NCBI GenBank assembly: GCA_021234155.1
Contig: JAJEKV010000003.1
Span: 16,660,386 to 16,724,385, forward strand
Direction of reading: 5' to 3'
Origin: Isoetes taiwanensis
Taxonomy: Eukaryota > Streptophyta > Lycopodiopsida > Isoetales > Isoetaceae
Length of the DNA stretch: 64,000 bases
Shown piece after piece: positions 23,270 to 36,200 of the stretch (its first letter is position 1; each line of letters begins with the position of its first letter). The position numbers were made by a program, and so were the translations under genes. The notes below the pieces were generated by a model that had not been told where the DNA came from, ran no database searches, and saw nothing but the letters and a program-made list of their open reading frames with translations.

Positions 23270-24156
23270 GTCTTGTGCTTTAGAACTGAAAAAATGGGAA
23301 CCGAAAGGAAAGGAGGGATTGAGACCTTCAGAGCAGGTTGGATGGGCGCAAATAGAGCCCGTAAATGGGATTGTAAAGCAGATGGGAGGGAAACCTCCAG
23401 AGCAGACTGGATGGGTACAAACAGAGCACCTAGATGGCATTATAAAGCAGACTAGATGGGATTTCATAGAGCCCGAGAAGATCATTCAAACTGGCTGGGA
23501 TTCTGTAGAGCCCGAGAATAGCAACCAAGCTGGATGGAATAGTTATTGCTTGAAAAAATCCATACCGGTAGATTTTGTGGGCGAGCAAAGTATGGTGACC
23601 GAGGTCTCTCTTTATGGAACCACATTGTCCGTCACAGTTACTAATGAAGCTGCTATTGTCTAGCAGTGGCTCTCCAAGCAAGAAAGTAAACTGTTTGGGT
23701 TTGATATTGAATGGAAACCTAATTTTAGGGGAGAGGATAATAGGGTTGCATTGTTGCAACTGTGTGGTGCGCAAGGTTGCATTTTGATCCAAATGATGCA
23801 TCTAGATGTTGCCGCCATTGCTTGTTGAGTTCTTATTCGACTCTAGCCAGAAGATGGCAGGGGTCGGAGTTGATAAATATGCAGAGAAACTCTTGGTGGA
23901 TTATGAATTAGTCTGTAAAGGTCTTGTAGAGTTGGGAAATCTTGCAACCGATCGGTTTCAAAATGATGGGTTGAAGAAAGCTGGCTTGAAGAGGTTGTCT
24001 AAGGAAATCATGGGATTTGAGATACATAAGCCCAAAAGTGTGCAGCTGAGCAATTGGGAACACCCGCATCTCAGCACGCCTCAGATACAGTATGCATCTG
24101 CAGATGCTTGGATTGCTTATATCATTCTTCAGAAGCTGGAAGCAGGCGAGTCTTAG
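23270..24156 (+). pseudogene. Werner-like 3'-5' exonuclease pseudogene
   Basis: After a low-complexity part with three to four degenerate QxGWxxxEP repeats (23,330-23,550), the DEDDy-type exonuclease domain begins: VTVTNEAAIV, a TAG stop at 23,661, then SKLFGFDIEWKPNFRGEDN (motif I DxE) and NRVALLQLCGAQGCILIQM. A frameshift near 23,810 leads to MAGVGVDKYAEKLLVDYEL (motif II region) and TPQIQYASADAWIAYIIL (motif III YxxxD). Plant relatives (WEX-like proteins) are small 3'-5' exonucleases. The domain is otherwise nearly complete and uninterrupted by introns; the stop and shift indicate a pseudogene. Confidence 0.8.
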
Positions 24157-24302
24157 TTCGCTGAACTGTTGGTTCTTGGTTCGCTGAGATCGCATCATAC
24201 ATTGTGTTATCCTGGTAATTGTGTAGAAGACAACCGAACACTTGCAATGTTTAATTATGAGGAAAAAGCGAAGCGAGAACACAAGGTGATGTCTGATCTA
24301 CA

Positions 24303-24659
24303 ATGTTACAAAGGCATATTGATGTTCCTGCTTGGAAAAGATGGAGCTGCAAGGCCAGCAAATTTCCATGGAAATATGATATGGCTGAGATGTGCTATCT
24401 CACTGAAGGAAGGGTTAGAGTGTATCCAGACAATGCTGATGGGGAATATTTGGAGTTCAGAGCTGGAGATATTGCCATGTTACCAAAGGGTATGAGCTGC
24501 ACATGGGATTGCATGGAATCAGTGGAGAAATATTTACCTTGTGTGACAGTATTGAACATCACTATGGTACCAGTATGGCGGGTAAAATGCCTCCCATTCC
24601 ACCAGGCAGAAAGACCATTGCTGAAATCTTGGGCGAGAAGTGAGACATCCATAGAGTAA
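24303..24659 (+). CDS. Small cupin-fold ORF (Cupin_3 type), probably a relic
   Basis: A 118-codon ORF reads VPAWKRWSCKASKFPWKYDM, AEMCYLTEGRVRVYPDN, LEFRAGDIAMLPKGMSCTWD. This is the beta-barrel core of small plant cupins of the (S)-ureidoglycine aminohydrolase-like Cupin_3 family. These proteins are often about 100-130 aa; their substrate is mostly unknown. The frame is open from ATG to stop across the domain, but the C-terminal 35 residues do not look like the family and the metal His ligands are not evident. An upstream frame (from 24,252) may hold a frameshifted leader. It could be an expressed small gene or a captured fragment. Confidence 0.55.
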   Translation: MLQRHIDVPAWKRWSCKASKFPWKYDMAEMCYLTEGRVRVYPDNADGEYLEFRAGDIAMLPKGMSCTWDCMESVEKYLPCVTVLNITMVPVWRVKCLPFHQAERPLLKSWARSETSIE

Positions 24660-25371
24660 TCAAAACCCCTGTTCGGGGCTCTACAGAATGTTCAACAAAG
24701 TGGGGTGGGGAATCGCACAATCAATTATGCTGCAGGCCTTCAAAAACTCGAAGATGAGGACGTTCATCTAATTAGGTTTTTCATTTGAATTGAATATCTA
24801 GTAACACACAAAACAAGGGAAGGGTGATACCATTATCTGCATGATCTGGATGATTGATCGTTTCATTCTTTATTATCATTAGCTATAAATACAGATTTGC
24901 TGTTGTAAGCTATGAAATTGGACGGTTTCTCTGCACAACGCATCAGTTTTATCAGCATAGTATATGCATGCTATGTATGAAATTAGGAAGGTCCCTTAGA
25001 TGCTTTATACTAATACAACAGTGACTACATAAGCTGGTGGATTGTGCTAACATAGTATAGTTAGAATATTTCAAGATGGGTTATAAACACGGACCTTTGG
25101 ATGCGTGATGTTATGTTGCCAATAATCACTACATATTCATAGCTTCGGAATGGAGCTCTCTAATCAGTTTAGTTTAGGGTTTTTGCAGCCTAACGATAAC
25201 GCTCATTTGTGTTGTGGACGAATTGGACATTTAGATAGTTAGTATGAAAATCCACAAAGGCATTCATCGGCTTCTGCAACGATCTTAGGCTTCTTGCAGG
25301 AAGCTATTCAAAGCAACAACAAAGAAGGAGAAAAACATGATAGCCATGGCAGATTTTTTGGAAGAGCAGCA

Positions 25372-25500
25372 GATGGAAAAATCCAAAATCCAGAATGATG
25401 GAAAAAGGATGAATGGGAGTGGGGAATTCAAAATCCACACGATGGAAAAAGGATGTGTAGCGGGAAAAATCCAAAATCCAGAATGATGGAAAAAGGATCT
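25372..25500 (+). repeat. Short direct repeats (AAAATCCAAAATCCAGAATGATGG)
   Basis: The unit GGAAAAATCCAAAATCCAGAATGATGGAAAAAGGAT occurs in full at about 25,375 and 25,463, with a partial middle unit (TTCAAAATCCACACGATGG). Period is roughly 42-48 bp. Confidence 0.75.
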
Positions 25501-25510
25501 GATAATAATA

Positions 25511-26090
25511 CTGTACATTAGTGAGCCCATTACTATTAAGGTTTTTCCTCAAAAACCCTTCGGGGCGGGGTTAAAAGCGGGGTTTTTTAATCCTGATAGT
25601 AATTGACATCACTAATGTAGTCCAGGTCAGTGCGACTTTATTGCCGCTGGGCACCACTATTGGGCACCAAACTATACACAATAATTGTAGAAAAAGGAAA
25701 GGAGCTAAGTGTCGGGACAGTGAGGAACCTCCGACCGACCACCAGGATAGAGTGGGTACAACCCGCCGGCTGGTGTTCTATTTCCACATTCGAGTTCTGG
25801 TGCACCAAAAACTGAGGGTTCATAATCTGACCCACTATTAAAGGTGGGACAGTGGAATCCACAATGTGTACAACTCAAAGCTGTTAATAGCAAAGCATTC
25901 TCGCATGGCCACGAAACCAAATATAAGCGGGGTGCCGGTACTAATAGAAACCAAGAAAAGCCTTCAGAAAAGGCTACAATATACCAGCGTGATGTGCTAG
26001 TAGCGCCCTTTTTGGGAGCTCGCCCATGCTACATTAGTCCAGGGGCCTTAAGGCACAAGGGACAATAATTCTATTATATTCTATAATATT
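25511..26090 (+). repeat. Hairpin module H3 and associated sequence
   Basis: At 25,511-25,621 the arms TACATTAGTGA..CCATTACTA and TAGTAATTGACATCACTAATGTA are inverted copies flanking the core GGTTTTTCCTCAAAAACCC, CTTCGGGGCGGGG, TTTTTTAATCC. About 440 bp of unassigned sequence follows and ends at a TATTCTATAATATT-rich stretch near 26,065-26,090, reminiscent of the tail after H2. Open frames inside show no known domain. Confidence 0.6.
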
Positions 26091-27055
26091 GCAGGCCATA
26101 TTATCTTATCAAGCATCTATGCTGCTTCAGAGCAATAAATAATGTCACTCCGGGAGCAATAAATAATGTCAGTTCCAGCTTTTAATATAGATGGAAACAA
26201 AAAATGAGATTGAAGAATTTACATTCGATCAATTCTACAACTTATAAAACATTGAGGTTTCAATCAAACATATACACACAGGTTCGGATCCCGCACATTA
26301 TGCACCATATTTTGGAAGCAAAAAAATGTTGTGCATACCTAAATTCCAAAGGATTATAACCATTTCAAAAATTTATTTGTTGTGGTTGTGAGCCAAGTTG
26401 TTTTTTCTAAGGCCACGAAGCTAAAGGCATCATCATTTTATCAGCTTCATGGTTTAGACACAAAGTTTTCTTTCTTTTCGTAGCAAGCTAAAATCCCTAT
26501 ATTTAAGTAGCATGCAAATCATTTGACACATATATTATACTACTTCCAAATGCTAACTTATAAATGCTAATTAAATTCTCACTGTGTAACTCCACCAAAC
26601 AGACACAGAATGCACACACCCAAGGAAACTTGACAAAACCTATAGGATCGAAAAGCACTTGGAAGCCATGGAACCTACTATCTATATTTGAGCAAGATTT
26701 TCACCATGTGCGAAAATGTAACTCAGAACAATATTTTGTCTCTTTAGCAGTATATTTTTTCTAAAGCAACTGAACCTTGAAGGATCACAAAGGTCTATTT
26801 GAAAGGAGGCAAGCTTCAATACATATCAATTATGGATATGCTTGTTAAACGTAATAACCCGACTATGCAGTCAATCCAAATTTTTGAAGGTATATTTTTT
26901 TTTTCCTACTTTATTTTGCATGGTAAAAAGTTCTTGAAAGTGCAGGCTTCAATTCCCATCCGGTTTTTGGCCCAGCGAAAAAAAAATACAAGTGTCACGA
27001 GCTGCCACGTATTATTTTCCTCAAAACATATGAACGAGAGCACGAAAACGAGAAA
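26091..27055. promoter_or_regulatory. Upstream region of the RTN4IP1-like gene
   Basis: No coding frame or element end is visible in the 965 bp before the inferred start codon. It should hold the 5' UTR and promoter. A CCACGT core lies at about 27,004. No convincing TATA box can be singled out, and the transcription start is unknown. Confidence 0.35.
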
Positions 27056-27268
27056 ATGTTGGAGAGAGAAATGCTGAAGAGAAAATTTTTGAGCAATGGC
27101 AACATGATCCAGATACGAGAGATATCTGTATGCAGAAGCATAGTTCTACCTCGCTTCGGCGGACCAGAGGTATTAGAGCTGCATCATGATACTCCCGTTC
27201 CAGAACTGAAGTCGTCGGAAGTTTTAGTTCGCACAGTGGCAGCTGCAATCAATCCTTTGGATCTTAAG
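27056..27268 (+). CDS. RTN4IP1-like gene, exon 1 (71 codons)
   Basis: Encodes the N-terminus and the start of the GroES-like fold ([30 protein letters not shown]). The exon ends at phase 0 before the donor GTAATA. The in-frame ATGs are at 27,056, 27,071 and 27,104, so the true start is uncertain within this exon. Confidence 0.8.
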
Positions 27269-30200
27269 GTAATAGATAATTTCATGCATCTTTTGATGAT
27301 TATACTGCATTTGCTATAGTATTTTTCCTGGATTCCCATACAATTCGTAAGCCCAAACACAGTTGGCCTGTAAGTAAAGTTGATCACCTTTTCTTACATA
27401 CGAGTATTATTTACTCGTCTTTTTTGCCCCATCTGATGTTTTATATTGCATTATCGTCAGTGAGCATAATGCAAATTCACTTGATGCAAAAAGCTGAAGA
27501 TAGGGAAATAGGGGAAAGAAGAGGAAATAGAAGAGCCAACATGTTGTTAGAAAAGAATGGGGAAAGGGTCGCAACCCCGTGAGGGCAAGCTAACCTCAGA
27601 AACCCGGCCTCATAGAAAACTCTGCACGGCATAATTAGAGAAGTTTAACAATCCTTCCCACTATTGGAGTGATGATATAAGGATCTTTGTCTTGGCAATT
27701 AATTCACGAGAAAGACTCTTAGCTTTAGATGCTATTATGACTGAGACAGGAAGCAATTTGCACCTCATCTCTAAATGGATAGGTGCCGGGAGACAAATTC
27801 GTTCCTCTTCTTCTAACTTGCATTACTAATCAGTTTTATGCTTCGCTGAAATCAAGCTTTATAAATGAAATAATATTTCTATCCATGCTGTCTGTGAAGT
27901 TTTTCCTTTTGGATTAACAAATCATTCAAATCCTTGCAGATGAGGGGTGGTTATGGCAGGTCACTCTTTGAACCACTTCTGCCATTGGTGCTTGGTCGTG
28001 ATGTTAGTGGTGAAGTTGCTGCTGTTGGAAGTGCTGTTAAACGGTTATGTATAGGGCAAGCAGTTTTTGGAGCAGTCCATCCAACAGCCATTAGAGGAAC
28101 TTATAGCGAGTATTCTGTGCTAGCAGAAGAACAACTTGCTGAAAAACCAACTTCATTAACCCATGTGGTAGGTAGCACATGGTAATGATGTCAATAATAA
28201 AGTTTAATTGGTAAGAGATTAAGGATGTTTGCTTGTTGCTGCAATGTTGTTGGGTTCTTGCAGTGGTGTGGGTCTTTATAGATGCTGTAGAATCTCTCTT
28301 CATAATAGATCCTCACCACAATTGTAGAGGAGACACTTTTTTCTCGCAATAGGTGTTTTATTGGAGAGTTCAATATCATGTATTGATATCCCTAAACTGG
28401 AATGCATATTCCATTTTGGAGGCTTCCAAGCAAAGACATTATAGGAATTAAGTGTTCAATGAGAGCATAGAATCCCTGGTGTAGCATTATGGAGCCATAA
28501 TGGAACGTGAAGATTAGATCTAGGTGGTCTTATGGACATCCTAAAAGTTGGGGACATGATTTTCTGCCATAGATGCATGGGACTGCAGCAAACATTCCAT
28601 TAGAGATTGGTTACTCTCTGGAACGCAATGAAGTAATTATTATTCCCATCTGAACTGGATGCGTGAAAGTATTTCCAGCGATCTTGACTAATTGCCATGT
28701 TTTTGATCAGAAATGATTAAAACAATTAAGAACTGCTAAACTCACAAAGATTATGAGGACTTGACAGATCTGATCGGATCAGCCAAGCAGATGACTCCAA
28801 ACACATCTAAATAGATGTTGTCAAAATAAGGCAGATCTGCCAAGAACTCCTCTAGATGAAAGTCTGCGAACACAGATTTAACCCAAAACGACTCAGTAGA
28901 CTATAATCTGGAAGAGACATCGGGTCAAAGTCGGAATAGGACGATTCTCTACCTTCAAACTGTTAGAATAAGTGAAACAAATGAAACGTCTCATCTTCGT
29001 AGAGCACATTGCATGTTAGAAATACTTACACAGAGATTTTGTTTTTCTGAGTTTGGTGAAGTCGAATATGGTATCAGAGCCAACTCAAGGAGAGCGCGCC
29101 AGGAATAGCCAGAAATTAGAAAAGAGAGAATACCAAAATTGTCAACCTTAACGTGATTCTCAAAATTGTGGGATCTTCCCAAATTGAGTTTTTTTTTTAA
29201 AAAAGTGGAAGTATGAGCAAAATTGGGAGCTTTGGGGCCAATTTTGGAATTCGTCTAAAATTAGGGCTGTGGCACGTTCTTGTAGTTTCTTTTTTTGGTC
29301 GTGAAGGGAGAAAGTTGGCTATTCTTTTTGTTGATCTTCAGCAAGTTCTGATGGAAGGAATCCTTGAGGTGCTTGTACATCTGAAGACAAGGGAGAGAAT
29401 CTTTTTGAAAACTGGAAGTTTGGTGCCTGGTGGAAGGAATCCTTGAGGTGCGTGTACATCTGAAGACGGAGAGAATCCTTCCAGAAACTGGAAGTCTGGT
29501 GCCGAAAGTATTGGTGGAAGGATTCCTTGAGGTGCTCATACATCTGTGAAGAGAATCCTTCCAGAAACTAATCTGAAATAGCAAGATTGACAGTTATCTG
29601 AAACTTTTGAGTACTAAAGAAGGTACTTTGAGATGGATCCATTTAATGCAAAGCTGACAGCATTAAATTATAAGTCATGGAAAAACTTTATCACAAATTA
29701 TTTGACTTATAAGAAGATGGCGGCAGTCTTAGAAACAGATATCAGAAATAATAGAGATCCAAAATCTGTCGAGCTAAATTCATCAGCCTTAGCTTTGGTT
29801 AAGCTGCTATACCATGAGACAATTGGCGAGCAGCTGAACCGACTTTCTGAATTCTAGGATTTATGCACTCAAATGATGATCAAGGAGAAACTCAGATGCG
29901 CTTCATTATTAGACTTTAATTATGTGTTGGCTGATTATCTTCATCAGATGAAGACTTGGCAACTGGATATAATACGACAGGTGGTACCATGTCAGAATCT
30001 GATCTGATACAAGAAATTTTAGTTAGTTGCCATCACAGTATGATGCGGTTGCAGGGAGAATTAAGTATGACGATGCTATTAGTTTGATCATGGCTTGCAC
30101 TTTCTTGCAACGAGAGTTGCATTTTATTGCAACAAGAGGAAGTTGTAATAAAACAGAAAAATAGGTTCTCAGAACAAGCAAAATTTTCAAAAGCCATTTC

Positions 30201-33200
30201 TCCTCAGATCATGGCAATACGTCTGATGGGGAAGCTCAGTTTAAATGCTATAATTGTGATGGGAAGGGTCACTATAAAAGTGAATGCACCAAAGAAACAA
30301 AAACAAAGACAGTCAACAGAAAATCAGCTGATAAACAACTGATAAGCAGGAAGTCAGTGCTGTTATTTGTACCTTTGACGTGCATGAATACCTTAACCTT
30401 GCACAAGTCAATGATGATCCTGTGCATGAACAACTTAATGTTGCAATTGAACATGTTTTTGTTAGTGGTTAGTTGCTGGATTCCAGTGCCAAAAAGCATT
30501 TAACAGGGGGTACACAAGATTTGAATAATCTTGAATTTAATAATGCAGGCCAAGTCAAAGGGAAAATGGTCAAGCTATACCTATTGATGGAAAGGGAGAG
30601 CTTGAATCTCAAATTTCTAGGCACGATGGTGTTAGGCAAATCTATGATATGTTTGCACCAAGTTTAACAACAAGCTTGCTCAGTGTTTCAGAATGACAAG
30701 GCTGGAAGCATGCTTTTTTCTCTAGCAGGAAATGTTTTGGCTTCACAAACTGTTGGCTGATCTGCAAGTATCTATCTCTAAGAGAACAGGTGCAACTGGG
30801 CACCTGTTCAGTCATCCATCGTTCTTCTGAAAACCAAATTGCCGATGGCTTCACAAAATCCCGTTGTGGGGAAGAAATTTGTAAGTTTTAAGGAAGCTTT
30901 GGGATGATGAAGTTTAAGCTGAAGGGAGAGAAGTGATAACAGTAAGTTTAGCTTTCTTCATCATACAAAAACAAACCACTCCACTTAATTTTTCTTTTAG
31001 CATATGACAAGTGTCATCCCTGATAGACAGCATGTTAGGAATACTTCTATGTGAGATTTTCTTTTTGTTGTATCTCCCTGATAGACAGTTCCATTTCCTT
31101 TGCGTTGTGCTGATCTGTTCTCTGGTTTGGTCCAAGTCGAATACAAACCGGCTTAATGCACAAGAATTGGGCAGATCTGCGAATTCCCAAATATAAGAAA
31201 AAGTACCTTAGAACCCCATTCTTGCAATCCAGCAAGAAACAATCACGAATTCTTCTGATCCAGGTAATTCTTTGCTTGATGAAACGCCACAACAATTCCG
31301 ATTAATGCTTAGAAAGCTCAGCTTCAGATCTTGGGGAAAGAAATAAAAAAAGGAAAAAGAAGAAAGAAAAAGGAAAAAGGAAAAAAGAAAAAAGAAAAAA
31401 GAAAAAAGAAAAAAGAAAAAAGAAAAAAGAAAAAAGAAAAAAGAAAAAAAGCAGAATAAACAGGCACTAACTCTTTCTTTCAAACCGGCTCTGATGCCTT
31501 GATATGTCTATGAGTTCAATATGCACTGAAGGATTACAGAAGACAGCTAGAATGAAGCGAGAGCTCCCTAAGAATGCGAGAGAAATGTGACTAAGGCGTA
31601 TAGGTACATGTCAGCACAACAGTCGGCATGGTATGTGAGTCATCATAATGTTCGGCATGGTGTGTTGAGTCATGATAACAAGGAGAAATTGTTAATAACT
31701 ACAAATATCATGAAGTTTCCTTTTCTTTGGGCAGCCATTAATAATTTCAATCTGTTGTGAATCTTCATCAGCAGACTGCTGGCTCTATTTTTGAGGATGC
31801 TCCTTTTGTGAGTGAGCTTACGTACAAAGAAAGACACACATTTCTGGTCGTTATACTTTATGAGTTATAAGGATGCTCCATATCATGAAGAATATGCTGT
31901 GGTTCACCTGCTGCAGGGCGCTGTCAAGTTAGGAATGGAGCTATTTTATCCACTGAGAAGCCAAGCGTCGTGCTACCTTGATCAGACACTGCTAATGATG
32001 AGACAGTCTCAGCTGACCCCTCTTGTGGGCCCAAAATAGCGTAACTTACATAAGGAAGATACTACTGGGAAAGCCACTTCAAGCTGCAAGGGGTTAGCAT
32101 TAAATTTAGCCAGCATTATATTATGAGGCACCGAGGCTTTACTTCTGACCATTCTTTCTAGATAGGAGAAGCCTCTCCAATTGAGGCCATTCATCTGGTC
32201 ATAAATCCACTCCCATATTTGTGAGCCATATAGAGCTGCAGGTTTTACCAACATGTCAAATAAAAAGAGCTTTGTATGAGCCTCCTGAAAGTGTATTTGA
32301 AACATTGTTTCTCCAAGTTAGTGAGAGAGGAATATCCTTTGGCAATCCTAGCTCGAGCAGAAATCTGAAAGGGGGCGCGAGGAACTCCACTCTTAGCTAT
32401 GTATATGCAGATACATTTCCACAGGTTTGCTCCTCGAAGAAGAAAAATACATGGTATATGCTAACAAAGAGAATGTAGTAGGGAGGGTGAAAATGGATGG
32501 ACAATGGTCGGAGGAAGTGTACAACACCATTGGAGCTAAGCAGGGAGGTCCTCTTCCCCCAACATTATTTGGCCTTTACATTGATGAACTGGAGACTTTC
32601 ATACAGACCTTCGGCTGAGACCATGCTTGTGCAAGACTGCATCCCATTTTGCTTTATGCTGAAGACATTGTGTTGATGTCCTCCTTTCCTCAAGGCCTTT
32701 AGAAACATCTGAGAGCTTTAAAGGTATTAAAAAAAAAAAGAAAATTGCAGGTCAACCTGCAACCAGTAAAAGACGACTACTCTTAGATCACTAGGCATGC
32801 CACTTATATAAAGTCATAGTCATGCTTCATAGTTCTTTATCTGGTTTACTCACTAGTCTAGCTATTTCGTGTATCTCTTTCCATTCTCGCATATGTCCAT
32901 ACAGCGTTTCCACATATCTTCAGCTCAATGCAAGAAGCAAATGACTGCCAGAGTTGGAGTTTAGGACGGATCGGAACGTGTTGGCGTGTCTAATCAGTGT
33001 CTGATCAGAGGAATTGGCATCAATTTCGTTTGCAATTGTTGTTGCAAGATTGTGTAGATCGAGCAAGTCTAGAAGGTGATAAATCGTAATAGTTTCTGCT
33101 AAGTTTTTGTTTTGAACTTGCCAGTTTCTTCATCAGGGGGTCGGTTTGATCCTGTATGTGCCATTGGGTTGTTTTTTACTAATTTAATTCCGTTCCGGAT

Positions 33201-36200
33201 TTGCATCAAGCATTGACAATCCAAGTTTGTTTATGGTTCTTGAGCATCTGAAATTATGTCAGGATCCAATTCTTTTTGTTTTGATTCATTCGGATCTGCT
33301 CTCATTTATGTATATCTCATTAAATCTGTCTCAACATCGTGTCAACCAGTGACATAAATATTGTTTGGTTCTCTCTCTTTCAATGGCTATGGATGCAAAT
33401 GCTTGGAAATATTTTACACGTCTTGTGTTAGATATTGATAATTGCTTTAGCTGGCGAGATGCTTATAAAACTAATCTTTATCTAAGAGGTCTGAAAGCTG
33501 TTCTTTAAAAGCATAGAACCCTATGAAAAACATAGAATCCTACGTCATCGTATGATTTGGACAAAGATTTCTTGGCCCTGAATCATCTTAAAGCATGTAT
33601 ATGTATACAGATTTTGAGAGAGATCTTCGAGGAATTACATCTTTCACCACAACCCTTGATTTCTTGCATATGAATTGTATTCAGGCAGACTTTCCTTACC
33701 TACCATAAATCCGTTAGTTGTTCCATTCCCATTACATCTTCTTAAGATTCTAATCAGAATCTAAGTCATTCTGGATCTAGGCAACCATTCATTTGCTGGT
33801 ATTGTGGTAAAGAGGTCCAGACTGCAGAAACTTCTCATGAGTGCTCATGTCTCTCATGTTAATTTGAAAAAGGCAGAATTGCAGTTCCTCAATATGCTGC
33901 AGAGAATTTACAGCAGAAGGCTTGGCTTGTAGAAGTCCAAGCATTTGGCAGACCAAATTTCATGGTTTACAGAATATTCATCCATATGCCAAGACAGTAG
34001 TCAAGATGGCAGATGGAAACTCAGCTAAATTTATTGCACAAGGGGATGCCTCTCTTTCTACCACAAACTGTTTTACTTTCAGAATCTTACTCTCAGAATC
34101 AAGAGTACCTGGCTTGCTTGTAAACTTGCTTACTGTAAGTGAGTTTGATTGAATGATGAGCTATTCAGTCTTATTTTCTGATGGCCTGGTTCACATTCTT
34201 TGTAAAACTCCTTTTAATTTTGTTGATCTTAAACTTTTGGCCGAAGGTCACTTAAATGAGGAAGGTTTGTACATCTTGGATGTCCAATAGGTGGTTCACA
34301 TCAACAAGAAGTCTCACATAAATCATCTCTTACTGTTGCTGTTTCTAGATCAGAGTCTTTATGGCATAAGGTTTTCCCTGCCTTAGTTTCAGGATCCAGT
34401 CCAAAGTGAATATGGTTCAAGAAATGCCTACTCTTACTACCGACGACTTGGAATGTGCTGCATGCACTTTTAGGAAGCAAGTGGAAGCAACTTATCCATT
34501 GCAGGTTGAATTTCGAGCTCAACAATCATTGGAACTTCTTCTTACAGACATGCTATTTGCCTTTAGAATCACTGGGTGGCAACAGGTACTTCCTCACTAT
34601 AGGGGATGATTTGAATAAACGTATATACATGGTAGTTCCAGTAAAGTTCCAAGTTTCAAGCTTTTGATAGTTTTAAAACCTTTAGTGTACAAGTTGAGAA
34701 TGAGTTTACTACTACAATAAAAGTCTACGATCTGAAAATGCCAAAGAGCATATTTCTGGCCTATGTTCAATCAAAAGGGATTTATAGGGTTGTACCTTAT
34801 GGACACTCTCAAAATGGAGTGGCAGATGTTGATGCCACTCTTTAACCAATACGAGACTGGATCTTGCTTATGCTGTTGCAGTACTTAGGGACTCAAAGTG
34901 AAGCAGTATCATATAGAAAAATTGCTCATCCTACTTTTGTGCTTTTCTAAGATTCTGATGTGGCTTGTTTCTTTTAAGAAATTTTATCAGTTCGGCTCTA
35001 AAAAGCAAAAGACAAGCACTATTAGTACTACTGAGGCTGAACTTAAACCCTTAGTTACAACAGTTAAAAAAACGAGTCTATAAGATGTAAATCATATATG
35101 AATATTACACTGTGGTTTGTGAAGGAGCAGCCTCGAAAAGGCTATTTCCTCTATCTTACTGCCTTACAAAACATCAAGTTGCTGATGGTTTTACAAAACC
35201 TGTTGGTGGACATCAATTTCGTACTGCTCTTCCATGTTCTGCCCCATGATCATCCTCACGTGGGATGATACTTTTAGCTCTTCTCCTACTCAGGGGAGTC
35301 TGCTCGAGGAGCTACTATAGCTATTAGAAAATTGTCAATTAGTATGTCATGCTGTAGCATATGACGTGACATGTCAGTACTCTTAGATGGCTAGGCATGC
35401 CATGTATGTTTTCTGACATGGCTCTCTTTTAAATCCATAGTCATGCTTTATAGTTCTTTATCCAGTTTACTCACTAGTCTAGCTATTTTGTGCGTCTCTT
35501 TCTATTCTCGCATATATCCATAGAATTCCCACATATCTTGAGACAACACCACCCAAATCTATCAAAAGCTTTCCGGAAATCAACAAAACAGCAATATACC
35601 TTACCTTCCCTGACCTTCTTCAATTATTCCCCTCAGAGTGAAGATATGATATAGTTGAAAAGTTCTTTCTGAAACCAGCCTGGCGCTTAGCCCTATGCAT
35701 ATCCTTCTTTGCTTAAGTGCCGGTGATGCAGATCCATATAACTTTGCCATTTATGAGATGTACTTTATATTTCTCTGCCCAAGGATGTGAAAGCTCAACC
35801 CTTTTCTAGGATACATTAGACAAGGTAATCTCTGCTTGGTGCTGTTGCATGGGGAGGATGACTTGATCATAATAGGGGCAGCCGAGACTTTGATCACTTG
35901 GTTAAACAATGAGCACATTATTTTGAAGTCACTGGATTTGATGGGATTCACATGTTGTCTCTAGTTGCACATGGAATGCGTTTTGAATTTGGAGTAGATT
36001 AGAGATGTTAATCAATGTTCTTCTTTTCTTGGTGTGCTGGCTTTCTCTTCTATCTTTTGTCTTATGCCTTGCTTTGCTCAATCTCTGATAATTTCCTTCT
36101 CTCTTTTTGTAATTCTATATTTGCATTCTCTTCATGCTTTACATTTGACTATCATTTGACTATGATTTTATTTGCTTAGATTTTCTTTTTTAGTGAGAAG

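Noticed and set aside
25630-26068. Protein-coding gene after hairpin H3
   Set aside because: Several overlapping frames on both strands are open, but none resembles a known domain and codon structure is not preserved.
31208-31483. Phe/Leu-rich ORF (minus strand)
   Set aside because: Its length comes from translating the (GAAAAAA)n microsatellite on the opposite strand.
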